The position numbers were made by a program, and so were the translations under genes. A model generated the notes under the pieces. It had not been told where the DNA came from and ran no database searches. It saw nothing but the letters and a program-made list of their open reading frames with translations. From Strix aluco (lineage: Eukaryota > Chordata > Aves > Strigiformes > Strigidae), in the NCBI RefSeq assembly GCF_031877795.1, contig NC_133933.1, forward strand, positions 3,098,632 to 3,162,631: 64,000 bases of DNA. The letters run 5' to 3'. Within the stretch, counting starts at the first letter, position 1. The number at the start of each line of letters is the position of its first letter. Shown here one piece after another: positions 11,101-25,500 of the stretch.

Positions 11101-14100
11101 GTCAACTAACCAGAGCTTTGTCTGAAGAGAGATGACTGCATTACCTTCTATTCAAACTTTCTGTTGCTCTGCTGTAGGTTCCCACTCTTGTAGCAACAAC
11201 AGCTGAGTGGACTGCACACTTACACTGCTGCCACGATTTACAGTGAAGAGGTAAAACTACCAGTGATTTCAGCAGATGCTGAGGAGATGGGAGCTGTAAC
11301 AGCTGGAAAGCAAGTCATTAGTTTCTGCTATACAGAGGATCGTGTTAAAAAGCTGAATTCCAGCCAGTCCAGTTATATCTGTGACCTCTAGTCTGGAATG
11401 ATACTGGAAACGGTTGGACTCCATTGCCTAGGAAATGCTTAATTTCACTGAAGGAAGCAAGTCTCTGCCTGCAAAATGTGAAGTTCCCAATGAAACTTGG
11501 CTGAAATGCAACAGAATCAGTTTCAATTTACACACTTTTAAGTTTCAGCACTTGACTTTCATTGCTCTATTAGCATTTTAAACTTTTAAATAAGATACAT
11601 GTCAAACTAGACTTTGATATTGCAGCACCCTGTGAAGACAAATTCAATTAGTTTGGCTTACCCCAAATATTAGAGAATACACTTAAAAAGATTTATAGCC
11701 GTATTAGGCCAAAAACATGTCATGCAAGAACAGATAATGCTCACTACATTGCCAAGCTATGTTTAAGAGTTTGCTCCAAAATCAGCTGTCTAACTGGCTG
11801 CTCAGCATTTTAGTGGAAAAATAAAAGTCTGCATTCTAATAAACATTATTACCAGCTATTGGGTGTGGCAAGAATCACACCATACAGCCCGGTAAACAGG
11901 ACAAGCTCCACTTTGGAGTGGTTTCAGACTGCATCTTCGAGCCTGTCTCTTGGGTTGCAATCTTGGTTAATAATTCAGTTGAAGTTACTTTGAGAATTGC
12001 GAAGATTTGAGAAGTTTGTAAAACCAGTTACAAAGGTTGATGCAAAGACGCTCAAGCTAGAACTAATGCTAAGAGATGCCATAAGAGAAAACTCATTATT
12101 GCCTGGTTATCAATATACATATTAAAATAACCACCAGTGGTAGTGTAGTAAGTGGGCTGCAGTCAGCTCTTTGCAGCACACACACACTTAACCTTGCTAT
12201 GTAGTCACATCAGAGGAAACTATTTTAACTCTTCCCCTCATCCTCCAACCTCAATTGGCCAATTTTTCCTGATAGTCTTTGCTGGAATTAGAGAAACCAT
12301 GAAAGACTACAGACTTCTCAAGACTCAGAAAAAACTGACACTATTAAAAAAAGTTAAGATTTAAAAGGTGTTCCCAACAACAAAAACAACAGGCCCCTTG
12401 ACATACTTTTATGAAGGACCTGGAAGAGACAACCCAATATACTGCCTAAGAAAAAGTGCTGTTTAACTTAAAAGGAGTAAATAAAGGTGAGAATATGTCT
12501 TGTTCTCGTCTTTGACTTCTACCATTCTTGTCCATACTCTTCAGTTCCAAAACATTCCTCCTCAAACCCATCTTTTCTTAGTGCTCTATTTTGTTGTACC
12601 CACTTACAGCAAAAACAAGCACTCACAGGCAGTGAGAAACGCACGTACAAAGACCAACAGCAGCACACAGGGCAGGTATGTATGTATGCAATTAGTGATT
12701 TCATGTGCTTTAAGTAATTAAGGTGCATTGTATGTGAAATCTTACCTGAAATATTACTCCCTCAACTAGAATAGCTGAGCCTTTTTCCAAGTGAACACTG
12801 CTGGCCATAATCAGCCTTGGACAATGAAACAGCTATCTCCTAAACCCAAGAGTCTAAAAATTCTGTCTCAAAAAAACCCAAGTGCAGAGGTGCATTCATG
12901 AAGAGCAGGCAAAGGAAGAGCTATGTTCTTTTACTCATTTTTGGTGCCAAAATGTATTTTAAAAAGCCATCTCCAACATTTCAATTTTGCTCTATAACAA
13001 TTTGAGACAAACCTAGGAGGTGGGGAGAAAAGGAAAAAGTCTAGACGTATCTTCCAGGAAATACAAACAGTACCCCAAAAATCTTGGATCAGTAATAATC
13101 ATTCGTCCAATGATTAATGGACTACGGGACAGACTGGTCCCCAGTCACAATACAGCACTAATGCGAGTTCCTCACTTCAGTCACCTTCTCTACATGATTT
13201 TCAGCATCTTCTCCTCATTTTTTTTTTTTCATTAAGAAACCCAGAGCTGAACTCTTATTGCCTTTCCAGTGCTAAAAACTATCAGAAGTAACTCTTACAG
13301 CTTCCTTGAGAGATGAGCATTTCTAAAGCTTTTTTGCATAAATATTAGCTTTATTGGAAAATAGTTCACTTAACCAATCAGATTAACACACACCAAATTA
13401 TTCTAGTTTAAAAAAAAAAAACAAAAACATAACTAATCTAAAATGCTTTGGAAAATAATCTGCTTCAGTTACAGTAGCAAACACATCATGGTAGCCTGAA
13501 ACAAGTATTTGGGGGTGTCTTCATCAGCTAACAGGCGATCAATTCATGTAAACACAGAAAACACCCTGTAATATTGGTATTTATGAATGTACCTGGAGTA
13601 CATAGAATTGGATTTTTTTTAAAAAATCTGTATAGAAATATGCACAAAACATTGGCTTACATATAATTACAAGTCACGTAGATGTTCATATGATGGTTCA
13701 TGCTTTTTATCCATATATTTTAATTTACAGAGTGTGCATTAGAACTAGAACTTTTAGATGTACATTGTAATTTTTTCCACATTCAGGATAACTGCACTAG
13801 AAATATGCACACACACACACATCAAATGGTATTCAGAACTCTGCATAAGCTACATTTTTATAGCATCTGCAGAGATCACTGAAAGGCACCGATTCTTAAG
13901 ATAATAAGTCAAGACAACAGTTGTTAGATCTAAAAGGGAAGGAAAAACTAAGATTAAAATTTTGTAACGAAATAAATCCAAAAGGTATCAAAATAATGAA
14001 ACAACTCTTCTCTGAATCAACTTCAAAAATACAGTTCGTATTTGTTGTTTTGAAAGTTTAGGTCAGATTTAATTCCTCAGTAAACCACCAGACCACGAGC

Positions 14101-15519
14101 CTCAGACTAACTTGAATCTTAAATATGAAAGAAGTAACATGCACAAAAGCATACATGCCTTTTCTGTTCAAAACTATTTTCAAAGCACTGTTAATGCCAC
14201 TGCTTGTCAGAAGCAACTCAGTATTTACTTCTGCGACTCGTGGGATAATGATCATTCTGACATTATGCTATCGGTGGTATTTTTTTTCATTTTAATAAGA
14301 TTTTCTTACTTCTCTGCACAGCTTTTGATAATCTGTAGCTCTATAACGTTGCAACTCAGCCTGGTCAGAAACCATTTAATGTCCATTCTGGATGCATTCT
14401 TCAACAGTACTTCAAGTATTTTACTTTAAACCACCTATTAAAGATGATACTGCCTTCACAGAGCAGAACAGAAAGCTATACATCAACAGGACAGGAAGAC
14501 ATGGAAAAGCTTAAAATCATGAGCTTTAAGGAGAGAAGATTAGTTTTGTAACTATCAAAATAACTAACAATTTTGGTTGGTTGTATTTTAAGTCCCAGCC
14601 ATATAAAGGGTCTGAGGAACCTTCTCTCCAAAGATTTAGCAGCTGCCAGCTCACAGTATTAACACTGCCACACGATCTTCACGCAGGAGCAGCTACGTGT
14701 TTTTAGGGCCAGCTATGTAAAACAAATGGAGAGATGTTCACAAACAGGAAGGGCCCGATCTTAAGATTGGGAACATTCTGGTCACAGCTAAATTCTACAT
14801 GAACACTGCTAACTCATGCACTTCTACTTCAAAAGGAATATACAGCACAAAGTTAACTACAGTATCCAAGCTTACATAGAACACCTCCACAACCATCTAA
14901 CCTTGTTTTACAGCTCTGCAGCAATGGCTGTACTTTGCATTGTAGTAACAACCTGAAGATTAGAGACCAAATAAATCAAAAAAAACTTTGGGAGTTTAAC
15001 ATCAACTGTTAGAAAACAGAGACAACACATTACAAAAACGGGGGAGCCAAGACTGTACACAATCTTAGTGTTCATACTGCTTTTTGTATCCGTATTTCAT
15101 AAATATGTGAAAATCATTTAACTACAAAACTTTAGGTAGAAAAATAACTGTAGATCTTGTCTACGTGTGTTATTAACATGTACTAGTATCAATTGTTTAG
15201 TCACGATACAGTGCAATACCTCTTTGAAATAAATTGCAGAGTCCACAGAGAGAGAGCGCGCAAAAGTACCTTATTCCTGGCATTTTTCCGTAACGTAGTA
15301 TGGAATATTTCATGGAGGTAAGTCAGAACAGCTACTGTACTTCCAAATGGAACCCAACTTAGCTCATGTTAACCTCAAGCACAGCCAAAGTCCTTGAGAT
15401 GAGGCAAGCCAGAAGCAACAGTTATCCAGACCTCAAGGAACTTTTCCTATGCCTTTGGGATACAAATCTTAAATAAGATCACAGCATTTTCATCCAATAA
15501 AAGAATAAGCCAAAGAAAG
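8111..15519. other. Spacer between the XPO1 3' end and the USP34 promoter
   Basis: AT-rich intergenic DNA. I see no convincing exon, RNA gene or transposon. It has a CACGTG E-box at 10319-10324, a (CA)7 run at about 13808-13821, and a minus-strand AATAAA at 13350-13355 that could serve a longer XPO1 3' end. Open frames here (for example a hydrophobic 69-codon one at 10470-10679) have no recognisable homology. The length is of the same order as the corresponding human spacer as I remember it. Confidence 0.7.
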
Positions 15520-16444
15520 AAAAATAAATGTAAACCAAGTTTATTTTGCTTTTAAGTAGTGTTCTTTAAGCACTACAGCATGGTAAACAATGTAAATTAG
15601 TATAAGTCATCTCAAAAGCCAGAGTTTTTTTTTTTATTTTATGAGTTGTTAAAAAGATGCAGCCTATTCTAACAGGATAAATATTTTAACCATTTCACTT
15701 CGAGTTAATGAAGGCTCACAAATGAGCAACACTCCTCATTGAGGAAAACAAAAAGCTGTTGTCGACAAAGCGACAGCACACACACAAAAACAAAAGAACT
15801 GTGTAAAAATAACTAACTGTACTGTGTTCCCATACTCTTTAGAAGTTGCTTTACAATGGGATGATATGCACATGATCTTGCTGCAAACTTGCCATACAAC
15901 TTGCAAATACATGTAGCCTAGCCTTACCACTCAGTCCAAAAAGCTGCTAACTGATCAAAACAAATGCAGCACTATAATCCTCTGCTTAACAATTAATTCA
16001 ATCTGTTTTACTCATTACCTTTTCTCCTAGACTGCAGGACAGACTAGAAAGAAAATGATCCCGAATTAAAAATCGATACTCTTACAGGAAATTGTATTAT
16101 TTTGCAATATAGTCTTTTACAAGTTATGTTTTGCCTATTTTCCCCTTAGCCACAAAATGGGCATGAAGTAATTACTTTGAAAATGCCTTAATTTTCAACT
16201 TCATGCAAATCTAAATAAAGATGACCAAACAAAAGCTTAAACAATGGAAGGATATTTCACAGAAAATTTCTTATACAAAAAACACATAAGAAAAAGGGCC
16301 ACTAGGTGACATTTTAATTTACAAATTGGCATCATTTTGGTCAACAAATATCCAAGTGCTGTTTTCTTCTATCACAACAGAGTAGCTGTACAGAAAGAAA
16401 ACTGCAAAACTTGTTGTTTTTTTGTTTTTTGTTTTGTTTTTTTT
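15520..16444 (-). other. XPO1: XPO1 3' UTR
   Basis: About 925 bases from the stop codon to the inferred cleavage site. It opens with an A-rich stretch (16408-16446 read on the minus strand) and ends just after AATAAA at 15540-15545. Several blocks match the human XPO1 3' UTR as I remember it, including the bases around the poly(A) signal, which suggests strong conservation. The T-rich sequence beyond, on the minus strand, is a plausible downstream processing element. Confidence 0.75.
15540..15545 (-). terminator. XPO1: XPO1 poly(A) signal AATAAA
   Basis: This is a canonical AATAAA on the minus strand, about 900 bases after the stop, followed within 30 bases by T-rich sequence. Another AATAAA lies at 15633-15638 in an A-rich context and one at 13350-13355. 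I prefer this one because its flanks match the human end of the message from memory. Confidence 0.75.
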
Positions 16445-16591
16445 TTAATCGCACATCTCCTCAGGAATTTCATGTGGATTAAGGATGCCAGGTACAGACA
16501 TCTGTAGTTTATGCTTCTCCTCTTGAGCCTGCCGAAGGGCTGTTTCTCTTTCCTCCAAGAATAAGTCTGATGTGTCTTCACCTGCAAATTC
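16445..16591 (-). CDS. XPO1: XPO1 exon 25 (codons 1024-1071 and stop)
   Basis: It encodes [14 protein letters not shown] to the terminal EIPEEMCD and TAA at 16445-16447. In CRM1 this is the C-terminal helix and acidic tail that modulate NES affinity. Relative to human from memory there are several changes here (for example IF to IL before NPHEIPEE), making it one of the more variable exons. Confidence 0.97.
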   Translation of the reverse strand, partial: EFAGEDTSDLFLEERETALRQAQEEKHKLQMSVPGILNPHEIPEEMCD

Positions 16592-19500
16592 CTGTATAAT
16601 TCACATAAAATCATTAGTTTATTGTCAAATACTTTAGGTAGAGTAATTAAGCTTCTAGAATCCAGAACAATACAGAAAACATCTTCCCTTCACATTCCCT
16701 GCCAGACTAATTGCTTCTTTCACTTTCTGATCCTAAGGTTAGAATTAATGTTAACAGAATGGAAAATATTTTAAGATTTTCCCTATGTGTTACATAACAG
16801 GATGCTATAGTAACCTAGCATTTGGAGCCTATCACCATTAAAGCAGTAGCATTACAATTCTGAAATATCTGAAAATTGCAGTCTCAAAACTAATTGACAA
16901 ACTCCTTCCTACCACCTCCCTGAATTCTAGCATCTTTAGAAAAATAAAAGCATAGCATTTACTCTAGCAAGTTTCAAAACATGTCCCAATCCCAAGCAGA
17001 ACTGAAACAAAATCAAGTTAAAGATCAACTTGCTTTTTTTCCCATTGGAGGAAGTTTTGCAGCCACCTTAGACATATGAATCGTACACACAGCATAAAGC
17101 GCAAGCCATTACATTTAAGCCCTATTTATAAAATTAAATCACAGCAAAATAGATATGATACACCAGAGCCATGCAAGCTGTTGGACAGAGTTCTCACTAC
17201 ATTTTGAACAGCTGTAAACTAACTATACAAACACTGAATGAACGCTGTCCAAGTAGTTTCCAACATCACCATAGCTGAAAAGTAATTTTTCATTTCTTGG
17301 AAAAAAAAAAAACCACTCAAAAAAACCCCCCACACCAAACATACCTTGATTTGGACCAGGAAATCCCTTAGGTGCTCCTTGAAGGCAGGAATATCCTGGT
17401 TTAAACTGAAGAGTCCTGTCACGAACAGCTTAACCTGGGCACTAACAGCAGACACATCAGTTAGTAGTTGAAGACATAGAACGCCCTTAAAAGCATTAAA
17501 GAATCACAGCAGACTTACTCTTGCAGGTGAGGAAACGCAGATTTGAGAAGATTAGCAACATACTCCTGAATAAACATTTGGTTGTTCACTGGATTTCCAG
17601 GGTTTAACGGAGTACTTATTTTTCCCTCTTCTACTAAGTTGAACATGTATGCAAGGATTGATGCATGCATTGTCAAACCTGAACAGATCAAAGTTATATA
17701 CATGCAGTTATTATTCGGAACAGGATGCATAACATTATTTTGATGTTCGAAAAAGTTCGTTTTCAACAACCGGCTCATGTATGTGCATTCTTACCAGCAG
17801 TGTGTGAGGTGTCTGTTACCACTGAGAATATGTGCTGAAGGATATCACAGAAATATGTCTGATAGAAGCTCTGGGCAGCAGTCTCTTCTTGTGCAACATT
17901 CTGTAGTAGAGTATAAAGTATCTGAAGTCCTGGAAAATAAAAACACACCACCTAAGTTAGCAACAGCACAATATTAAAGCCTCCGTGTGTGTTGTTTCAA
18001 AACGATACAAATATCCCAAGGAATTCTGACAAGCGCCACAAAGACAAGTATTAGACATGCAATGATTTTCTCAGGCATTTCCTCCAGCAGTCACTAGAGG
18101 GCTACAGCCGCGCTGACATGGCATGCCGATTTTATTGGCATTGGTAGATGATTGGTAAAGAACTATTCACATCACTTTACTGGTACTAGCAGTAGTGAGG
18201 GAAACCCTCCACCAAAAGAGGCGTTTGCCAATTTAAGAAGGGAAAATGTTTTCATTTTTAGAATTACATAAAAACATGATTACCTTATTAGGTGAAATGC
18301 AACTGAAAGATAGCATTTATCCCCATCCCTTCCAAACACCGATACAAGACAACTGGCTCAAACCTAAGTGGCTTCACAACAACCTTTTTATCCAGTAAAG
18401 ATAGTGTAGTAAGCCCAAAATATTAAAAAACAATGTTTTTTGGAATGTAAGGTTTTTATATAGCCTCTCCTTTGATCCTTAATCACCCTCATTCTGGAAG
18501 GCTTTTTAATTACTCGTTTGTTAAATCAGGCAATACACTCAGCTGCTCAGTGGAAGTTCATCCTAAATTTAAACGGCTTGCTGTTGTCCAAAGGAAGCAT
18601 AATCCACCGCCTTAACAATCTAAGGTGTTTCCCTTCCCTTGTGTCATGGGCTCATTCCCAGACTGTGAGGAGTTCAACCCCAAATTATTTTTCTCCTGAG
18701 CTCTTCAGTAGTTACTGAGCAGCCGTCTTACTGAGGTAGTAAGTCAAACACTGCAGGCAGCACAACAAAAGGAGAGCTGTAACGCCACTTTTAGCAGCAG
18801 TGAGCTGTTGCATCAGTTCAGCCATTTCAAAAAGTGCCAACCCTCCCATGGAAAAGCAAGCGAGCAGAAACCACCGCTGTGCTCCCTAACTGCTGCGGGC
18901 GTGAAACAGCATCCAAGTGTTTCAGCCCATTCACGTACACCTGGCTGACAACTTGAAGCTGAGACAGAAAAATATTATTCTTGTGCAAATGCGCTACAGA
19001 ATTGACTTACTGGAATACTAAGTTTGACTGAAGAAAAAGATGCAAGAAAACAACAATCTACCCCCCCAAAAAAATCTGCTACTGCAAACTAAGTCTGCAT
19101 ATTAAACACTTCCATTTACCTGTATCTGCAACATTTCTCATGGTATGTTTGAAAGCCCAAATAATAGAATCCAGAACAAGTTTGAACTGTGCAGGTGGAA
19201 TGGCCAGGAATGCTGGGAAGCAATGAGAATTTACAGCCTGAAGCAGTAAGAAGAAGTTTGTTCTATGTTCAGGATATTCTTCGAAGTCCTAGAAAGAGGG
19301 GGGGAAAAAAAAGTCAAATTTCCTAAAGATCAATCATAAGATCTTCTGTTAAGTAGAGTGGGTCAATAGCTGACAGAACAGCATTGAGACCTCAGATTTA
19401 AAATAACCTTAAATGCAAAGCAAAGGTTACCCCTCTCAGTGAACTCTTCCCCTCAGTTTTCCCCACCAAGCTTGGTAAGACCACCTTCTAGAGTTACACA

Positions 19501-22500
19501 ACACTGACAGGCTGAGCCACGTTCTGTCAGTGCACAACCTTAATCACCACTCAGTCCACAGATAACAGACATATGGCCTCAACACTGGTTGCTATACAAA
19601 CCTGTGTTGCTACAGGGGTACAATTTCTGGCTACACACTATTGCCAAGTCGCACTAATTCAGCCAGCAGTGCTTGAGTATTATGCAAATACATATTGCAC
19701 ACTATAGCATAAGAACTGCATTAGTGAGGAAACACTCAAAATGACTGATCAGTACTTATATTCATAAATCTTAACTATTTATGAGTTTTAGCAGTTAGTC
19801 CTACACTGACAGTTGGCTGAAGTGCACTTCTGCTTCCAACAGCACAACATTCCAAGTCCCTAGAACAAAAATTACTAATGACTTAAATCAAGAGCTAAGC
19901 AGAGAAATTTGTAAGGCGATGAGATGAACACATCCAACTAGGCAGCCAAACTTCGAAATTGTTCGTTTGAGCAGAGACTGAGTGCCAAAAAAGCACTTTG
20001 TGACTGCAAAGAAACAGGGGAGATGACCCACAAGATACCACATATAGAAATGACATGCACAGAAAGATGGCATGAACCCCTGCTTAACTTCCATAAGATG
20101 AAAGCTGTGTAATAACTCTATGTTCATTACATACTGCCTCCGTTCCTTGCATGAAAATGACATCTTTCACTTAAGAGATATAGCAACAGTCAAGACTAGT
20201 ACTCTTATAAAAGTCCTTTTTTTGTCTTCAGTCACTAGGGAGATGCCTTAACCAAAGTTTAAATAAATACCTTGTTGATCATATTTAATGTGCACTCAAA
20301 AACAGCATCAAATATCTGAGGTATTTCAGCAGTAATGTGTCCACCCAGCTTGTTTACAATGATAGCCATAGTACTAAGTACTTCAGGTTCTCTGGCAGCT
20401 GGCACATTTCTCTGGTAGTCAATGAGAACTGCATCCAACAAGGGAGGAACAAAGTTTTCAGCTACCTAATTGAAAGAGTAAGCCACAGTTATAACAATGC
20501 AGTTACTGAGCGTCTCTAGCATACAGTTTGTAGCAAAGTTTAGTTGCAGGAGATAGTTTTCCTAACGAAGCTGAAATACATTACACTTCTGTAAACTCCC
20601 CAACCCTCTGATTCCATCCAGCAGGGCTTCCAATAGGGTTCTCTTAAAGCTCCTTAGTTCCCTGGAAGATTTCTCTCACCTAAAATTATCTGAAGTATCT
20701 CAAATGTAGCTCAGGCTTATCTCTATATGATCATACTTTCTCCTTTCTATTCTACAGATCTCCTGAAGCAAGTTCCTGCAACCAACTGATTCAGTCAACA
20801 ACAGAACAAAAAACAGAGTTCCTCCTAATTCTGATTTATGAGTTATTTGTACAAAAATCAATCTACTTACCATCTGAGGATCATTGGACCTGCTCACCCA
20901 GCCAGAAATTAGTTTCAAAGTTTCCCTTTTTACAGTCCTCATACTTCTAATCAAGGGCTGCTTTGTTACCATTTCACCTGAAAAGTTTTAAAGCTTCAGT
21001 TAATTGGGTAAGGTGTAACAAAAAGATCAACTTAAATTGGTATTACAAAACAGAGAATGCTTGATTTTTATATCCAAACTACAAAGACTATTTAAAGACT
21101 TATTATGCATTTTGTGCAAATAAAATAAAAATCTACGTCTCCACTCTAGCTTCATAGATCCAAGTTGCCATTTAGCATTACAGAACTACTACTAACAGTA
21201 CCCCCCTACTCGCAAAGTTCAAAAACAAAGCTGCAACTTACTTCTCAAGAAATGGAAATGACAGTCACTTAACTACATGGACTGGGCTTACATCTGGTTC
21301 TCAATTCAGTGATGGGGGGAGGGAGAACAAGAACATTCCTATTTCATCTAAGAGAAATAATCCTTCCACTTGTCTTCATGTGTGAAGTTGACACTTAGCC
21401 TTAAGAAGCCTTATCTTTAGACCAGTTTCTCACCCCCAAATCAACAGTGTCTCATCAGCAAAACCTGATCTAATTAACTGCACAGCCATAAAACCATTAC
21501 ATGCACAGGCAAAACTCAAGAGTGCAGCCAGAAAAAGAAAGGTAGGATCACTCGTGCTGGCATCAGAGCTATCTCTGCAAGATAGACCCCATTGTAAAAA
21601 CGCACTCTGAGGCAACAGCAATCCCAGTAGTTGCTGATTAAGTATTACGTCGGGACTACAGTCCTAGCAACGGCTTCCTAAACTTCACTGTTTCCAACAA
21701 GGTCAAATTCTGGCCATTAAAGCTGCAGAATCAAAGGGTATTGATTTCTCAGCCAGTTTTCTTCTGAGTTCTGAGAAGCTACTTCAAGGTAAACCAGCTG
21801 CTCAGTTACCAAGTTTTACTTAACTTTCACATTTCCAAATACCATCGTCTGCACTGGCAAGAAAACTGGTCATAACACAGAACTCAGTAAATGACTCATT
21901 TAGTCTTGTAATGAACAGCTACAGAAGCACATTCTGCTGAGATGCCATAGGCCCTAATTCATCTAGTAGAAATAGGTTAGGTAATTGTAATTCTTTCTCA
22001 ATGACTACAAGCGTGGTTTATTGTAACTTTCAGGCATCTTCACTACAGTCACATTTCTGTAATAACGCTATTTAGTAGCATGGTATCATACCAAAACCCT
22101 GCCAACATCTTTTGAAAGAACTGAACGAGATCCTATTTTAAGATAGTCTTTTACTATTCAAAATTAGAGTAAGCTAAAAGAACATATGCTACAACTTTGT
22201 CTCAGAAAGATGCCTATTAATTCTAAGTAAGCATCTATGGTGGTTTGTATCTTTCCTAAACTTTCTCATAGGCATTTCCTCTCTCTCTAAAATCAGGAGT
22301 TCTTTATGTGAATACCTGGTTTACAACAAAAAAAATAAGCGTGCACATTCAGTCATTCTCCACTTTCCCAAACAATAAAATTAACACAGTAAGATTAGCC
22401 CAAATTGGAATGTACTCTGAAACCTGATGGCATATAATGCTAGCCCCCATTTTCAGGAAGAAAATGGAATTTCTTACCATTAGCCTGAATAGCTGCAGAA

Positions 22501-25500
22501 ATATTTTCACTTAGGCACTTGTACACATTCAGCATATCTAAATAAATTCTTCCCAGCTGAATCACAAAGGGGTGGCCAACTGCTTTACACGCTCTTACAT
22601 TGGTTTTCAGAATGCTACCGAGTTGCTTAACTGTTTCGGGATCCTTTAGAATATCAACATTCTGTAAAAAAAAAAAAGAGTCCATTTTGGTTAGTGAATA
22701 AAACCACCCTCTAGCTTTCAATACAGAAGTCTAAGTTTAAGTAACTTAACTTACATGTTGTGTTAAAGAACATATCACTAAAATTTACAGACTAACATAC
22801 ACACTGCTGTTTACTTCACAGCACTTGACACTACCTTAGAGTCAGGAAAAAACTTCACTTGATTTAATTCTGCTCTTTTGCAGAAGTGTTTTTGCTGCAG
22901 TGGTACAAGCATTGTTCTTAGTTCAAGAAAGAAAAAAACTAAGGAGATATTAGGAAGGGGAAAACAGAGACAAGTGGTCCAAAGGGAAGGCAGTACGTTC
23001 TTGTTTTAAAGAGGGAAGACAGAGTAAGAAACGTAACTGAAGCTTGCTTAAGTTTCAGGTTCTTAATTAGATTAACTCCAAATGGATTGATCTCTTGTGC
23101 AGTGTAAGACTCTTGTTATTAAATGTGTGAAGTATTTTGAAAAGACTGGAAGAAATGGAAGATAGAAGAAATAAAGGTGTACTTGAAGAGAATGATGGAA
23201 GAGAAAGGAGGAAGAGCAAACAGTATTTTTAGCATTTTCACTTTTCTGTTATTCAGAAAGAAAACCCACTTCTTAGCCAGGTGAAAGGGAGATTTGTAAA
23301 AGCTATCAGTACAGTAACAGAAAACTGTCCTTTAAATCATATTAAAACCAGTATTTATTTTGTCATTTCAGTCTCCTTTCTCAAAACACCACTTTTCGTG
23401 TTAAGTCAATCCCTGCTTTAGCCATCCTTTAACAAAGTCCGCCACAGTTCTGTACACTTAATGTCATGCCCTGTGAAAAATAAACCCAGGGTTAAGAGAA
23501 ACATTTCACAGGTGTTCTTTACCTGAACACAGAATACACTTAAAATTTAGGAGCTTACTTTTGTTGCCTGTTGAATTATGCTGTCCCATACTTGATTAGG
23601 TAGCAACATGTATTTTTCTATCAGATGCTCCTGCACAGTCTGGTCTGTCTGTGCCCCAATCATGTATCCTACCGCTTCGTAGAATGTATGCACCTGATTG
23701 GAACAACACATCAAACAGGAAAGTTAAAAAAGAGTAAGGAAGATTCTGCACTTCTCTGACCTCACATACAGCAAAGGCTGACACGGGGTTTCACTGCCTA
23801 AACACCTTCCCCCCAACACCTTAACTTTACAAGAACCTTCTCCGTTCTTTCCTTCCTTTCATCACGTACAGAACAAACCTCCATCCCCTGCCCTTCAAGT
23901 GCCACTATATACCCATCTGAGTCTTTTCTTCATTTTGCCATCATATCCTGAAGTAAAGAAGCTCAAGACGTGCGCCATTTAACTCAACTAAACAATACCA
24001 GACATGTTTCAGCTATGGACTGGATTAAATCACTCCTTTGAGTGCCTTTTTCCAGATGCCAGATCCACTCTGCCCAAAGTTTCAGTACATTATTGCGACA
24101 TCTCACTGTGTTGCATGTGCTCACTACACTCAGTTCCATGAGCTGTGCCCTTCCCAGATGCAGGTGCTTTTGGGTTGTTCCCTGCCCCCTTCACAAAAAC
24201 AAGAGCTATATAGTTATAGTAGGTTATTACTCTTTCCCACAGCAGAACCACCAAATTACATTCAGTGTCTTATTACTTCTTAAAAGTTTCCATTCATCAA
24301 AATTTCAACTAAATGCACATTAATTCTCCTTCCAAGCATTCTAACTAAGATCTCAGTAATACAACCTGATCATGGTATTGATAGCTTAACACTCTCACTA
24401 ACAAAAACCTAAGGAATATAATTCAAGCCTTAAAAACACTACTACATTTCAATACAAAGTAACTTTTGCTTAGTCTTTAGGAATTATCTACAATGCTGAA
24501 TTAAACATACCTGTTGTGGCTGAAGGTCACAGATGATAGTATTAATATTGTTCAAGATTTCATCAATAAATGGCATGACCTCTCCCACTTGAACCTGAAC
24601 AAAATGTCGGCGGCATTTTTGTGCTATTTTTATGAAGGTATCACAAGCCATATCCTGGACGCCATCGTGGGTTTCTAAATTAAATCAAGTCAGTTACCAC
24701 TTTGTATTTTTCCCCCCCATACATGCTCATATATGGGCATCTTTTTTTTAATTAAAACAACAAGTGAAAAACAGGTAATTACCATGCATAAATTCAAACA
24801 GCTTGTTGACTACTGTCTTCAAAAATTTCCAGTGAGCTCTCAAAAACCGTGGGTATTGACCTACTATATACATTATATTTGATGCAATAATGGCTTTATT
24901 GTCTTTTCCTCGCTTTTGTTCACAGAGTCCCAGGAGATCCTACAACATAACATATTTTCAGTTTCCTCTCCAAATTTGTCCAGTTCAATTAAAAGCAATA
25001 CACGACAAAGTATAAAATCCTACAAGGAGCTATAGGTTAAAGAGAAAAGAAAGTGGGTGCGATAATCAAGTTCAAAGTCCAATAGAAAAAAAACCAACAA
25101 ACCAAACACAAAACAACACAAAAAACCCAAATAAAAAAATTTAAGTGGATTAAGGCTGGAGTGATGCAATGATTTAAGTTTCTACCACACCAGGAACACT
25201 GTATTTTCAACTATGGACTCTCCATTTTAAAAATATCTCAAGATTTCTGCAGGGGCTACTTCCAACAAGACTCACAGCATTTTAACACTGACCAGGCAGT
25301 TGATGTCAATATAGATTCCACAGCAAATAGAAGAGATTAAACTAAATGTTCTGATTTTATATGACCTGTTAAAGTAAGGTTCATTACTCTTGTAAAAAGT
25401 GTTTTATTTCTCCACTCTTTCTGTACACTTGTTTACCAAAAATTCAGTTTGATCAATGAGTATTTAGGAAACAGAAAAACAGCAGGGCACCAGCTAGTTA

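Noticed and set aside
13350..13355. Minus-strand AATAAA as the main XPO1 3' end
   Set aside because: It would need a 3-kb 3' UTR. The signal at 15540 has better context and fits the human 3' end from memory; this one may be a minor distal site.
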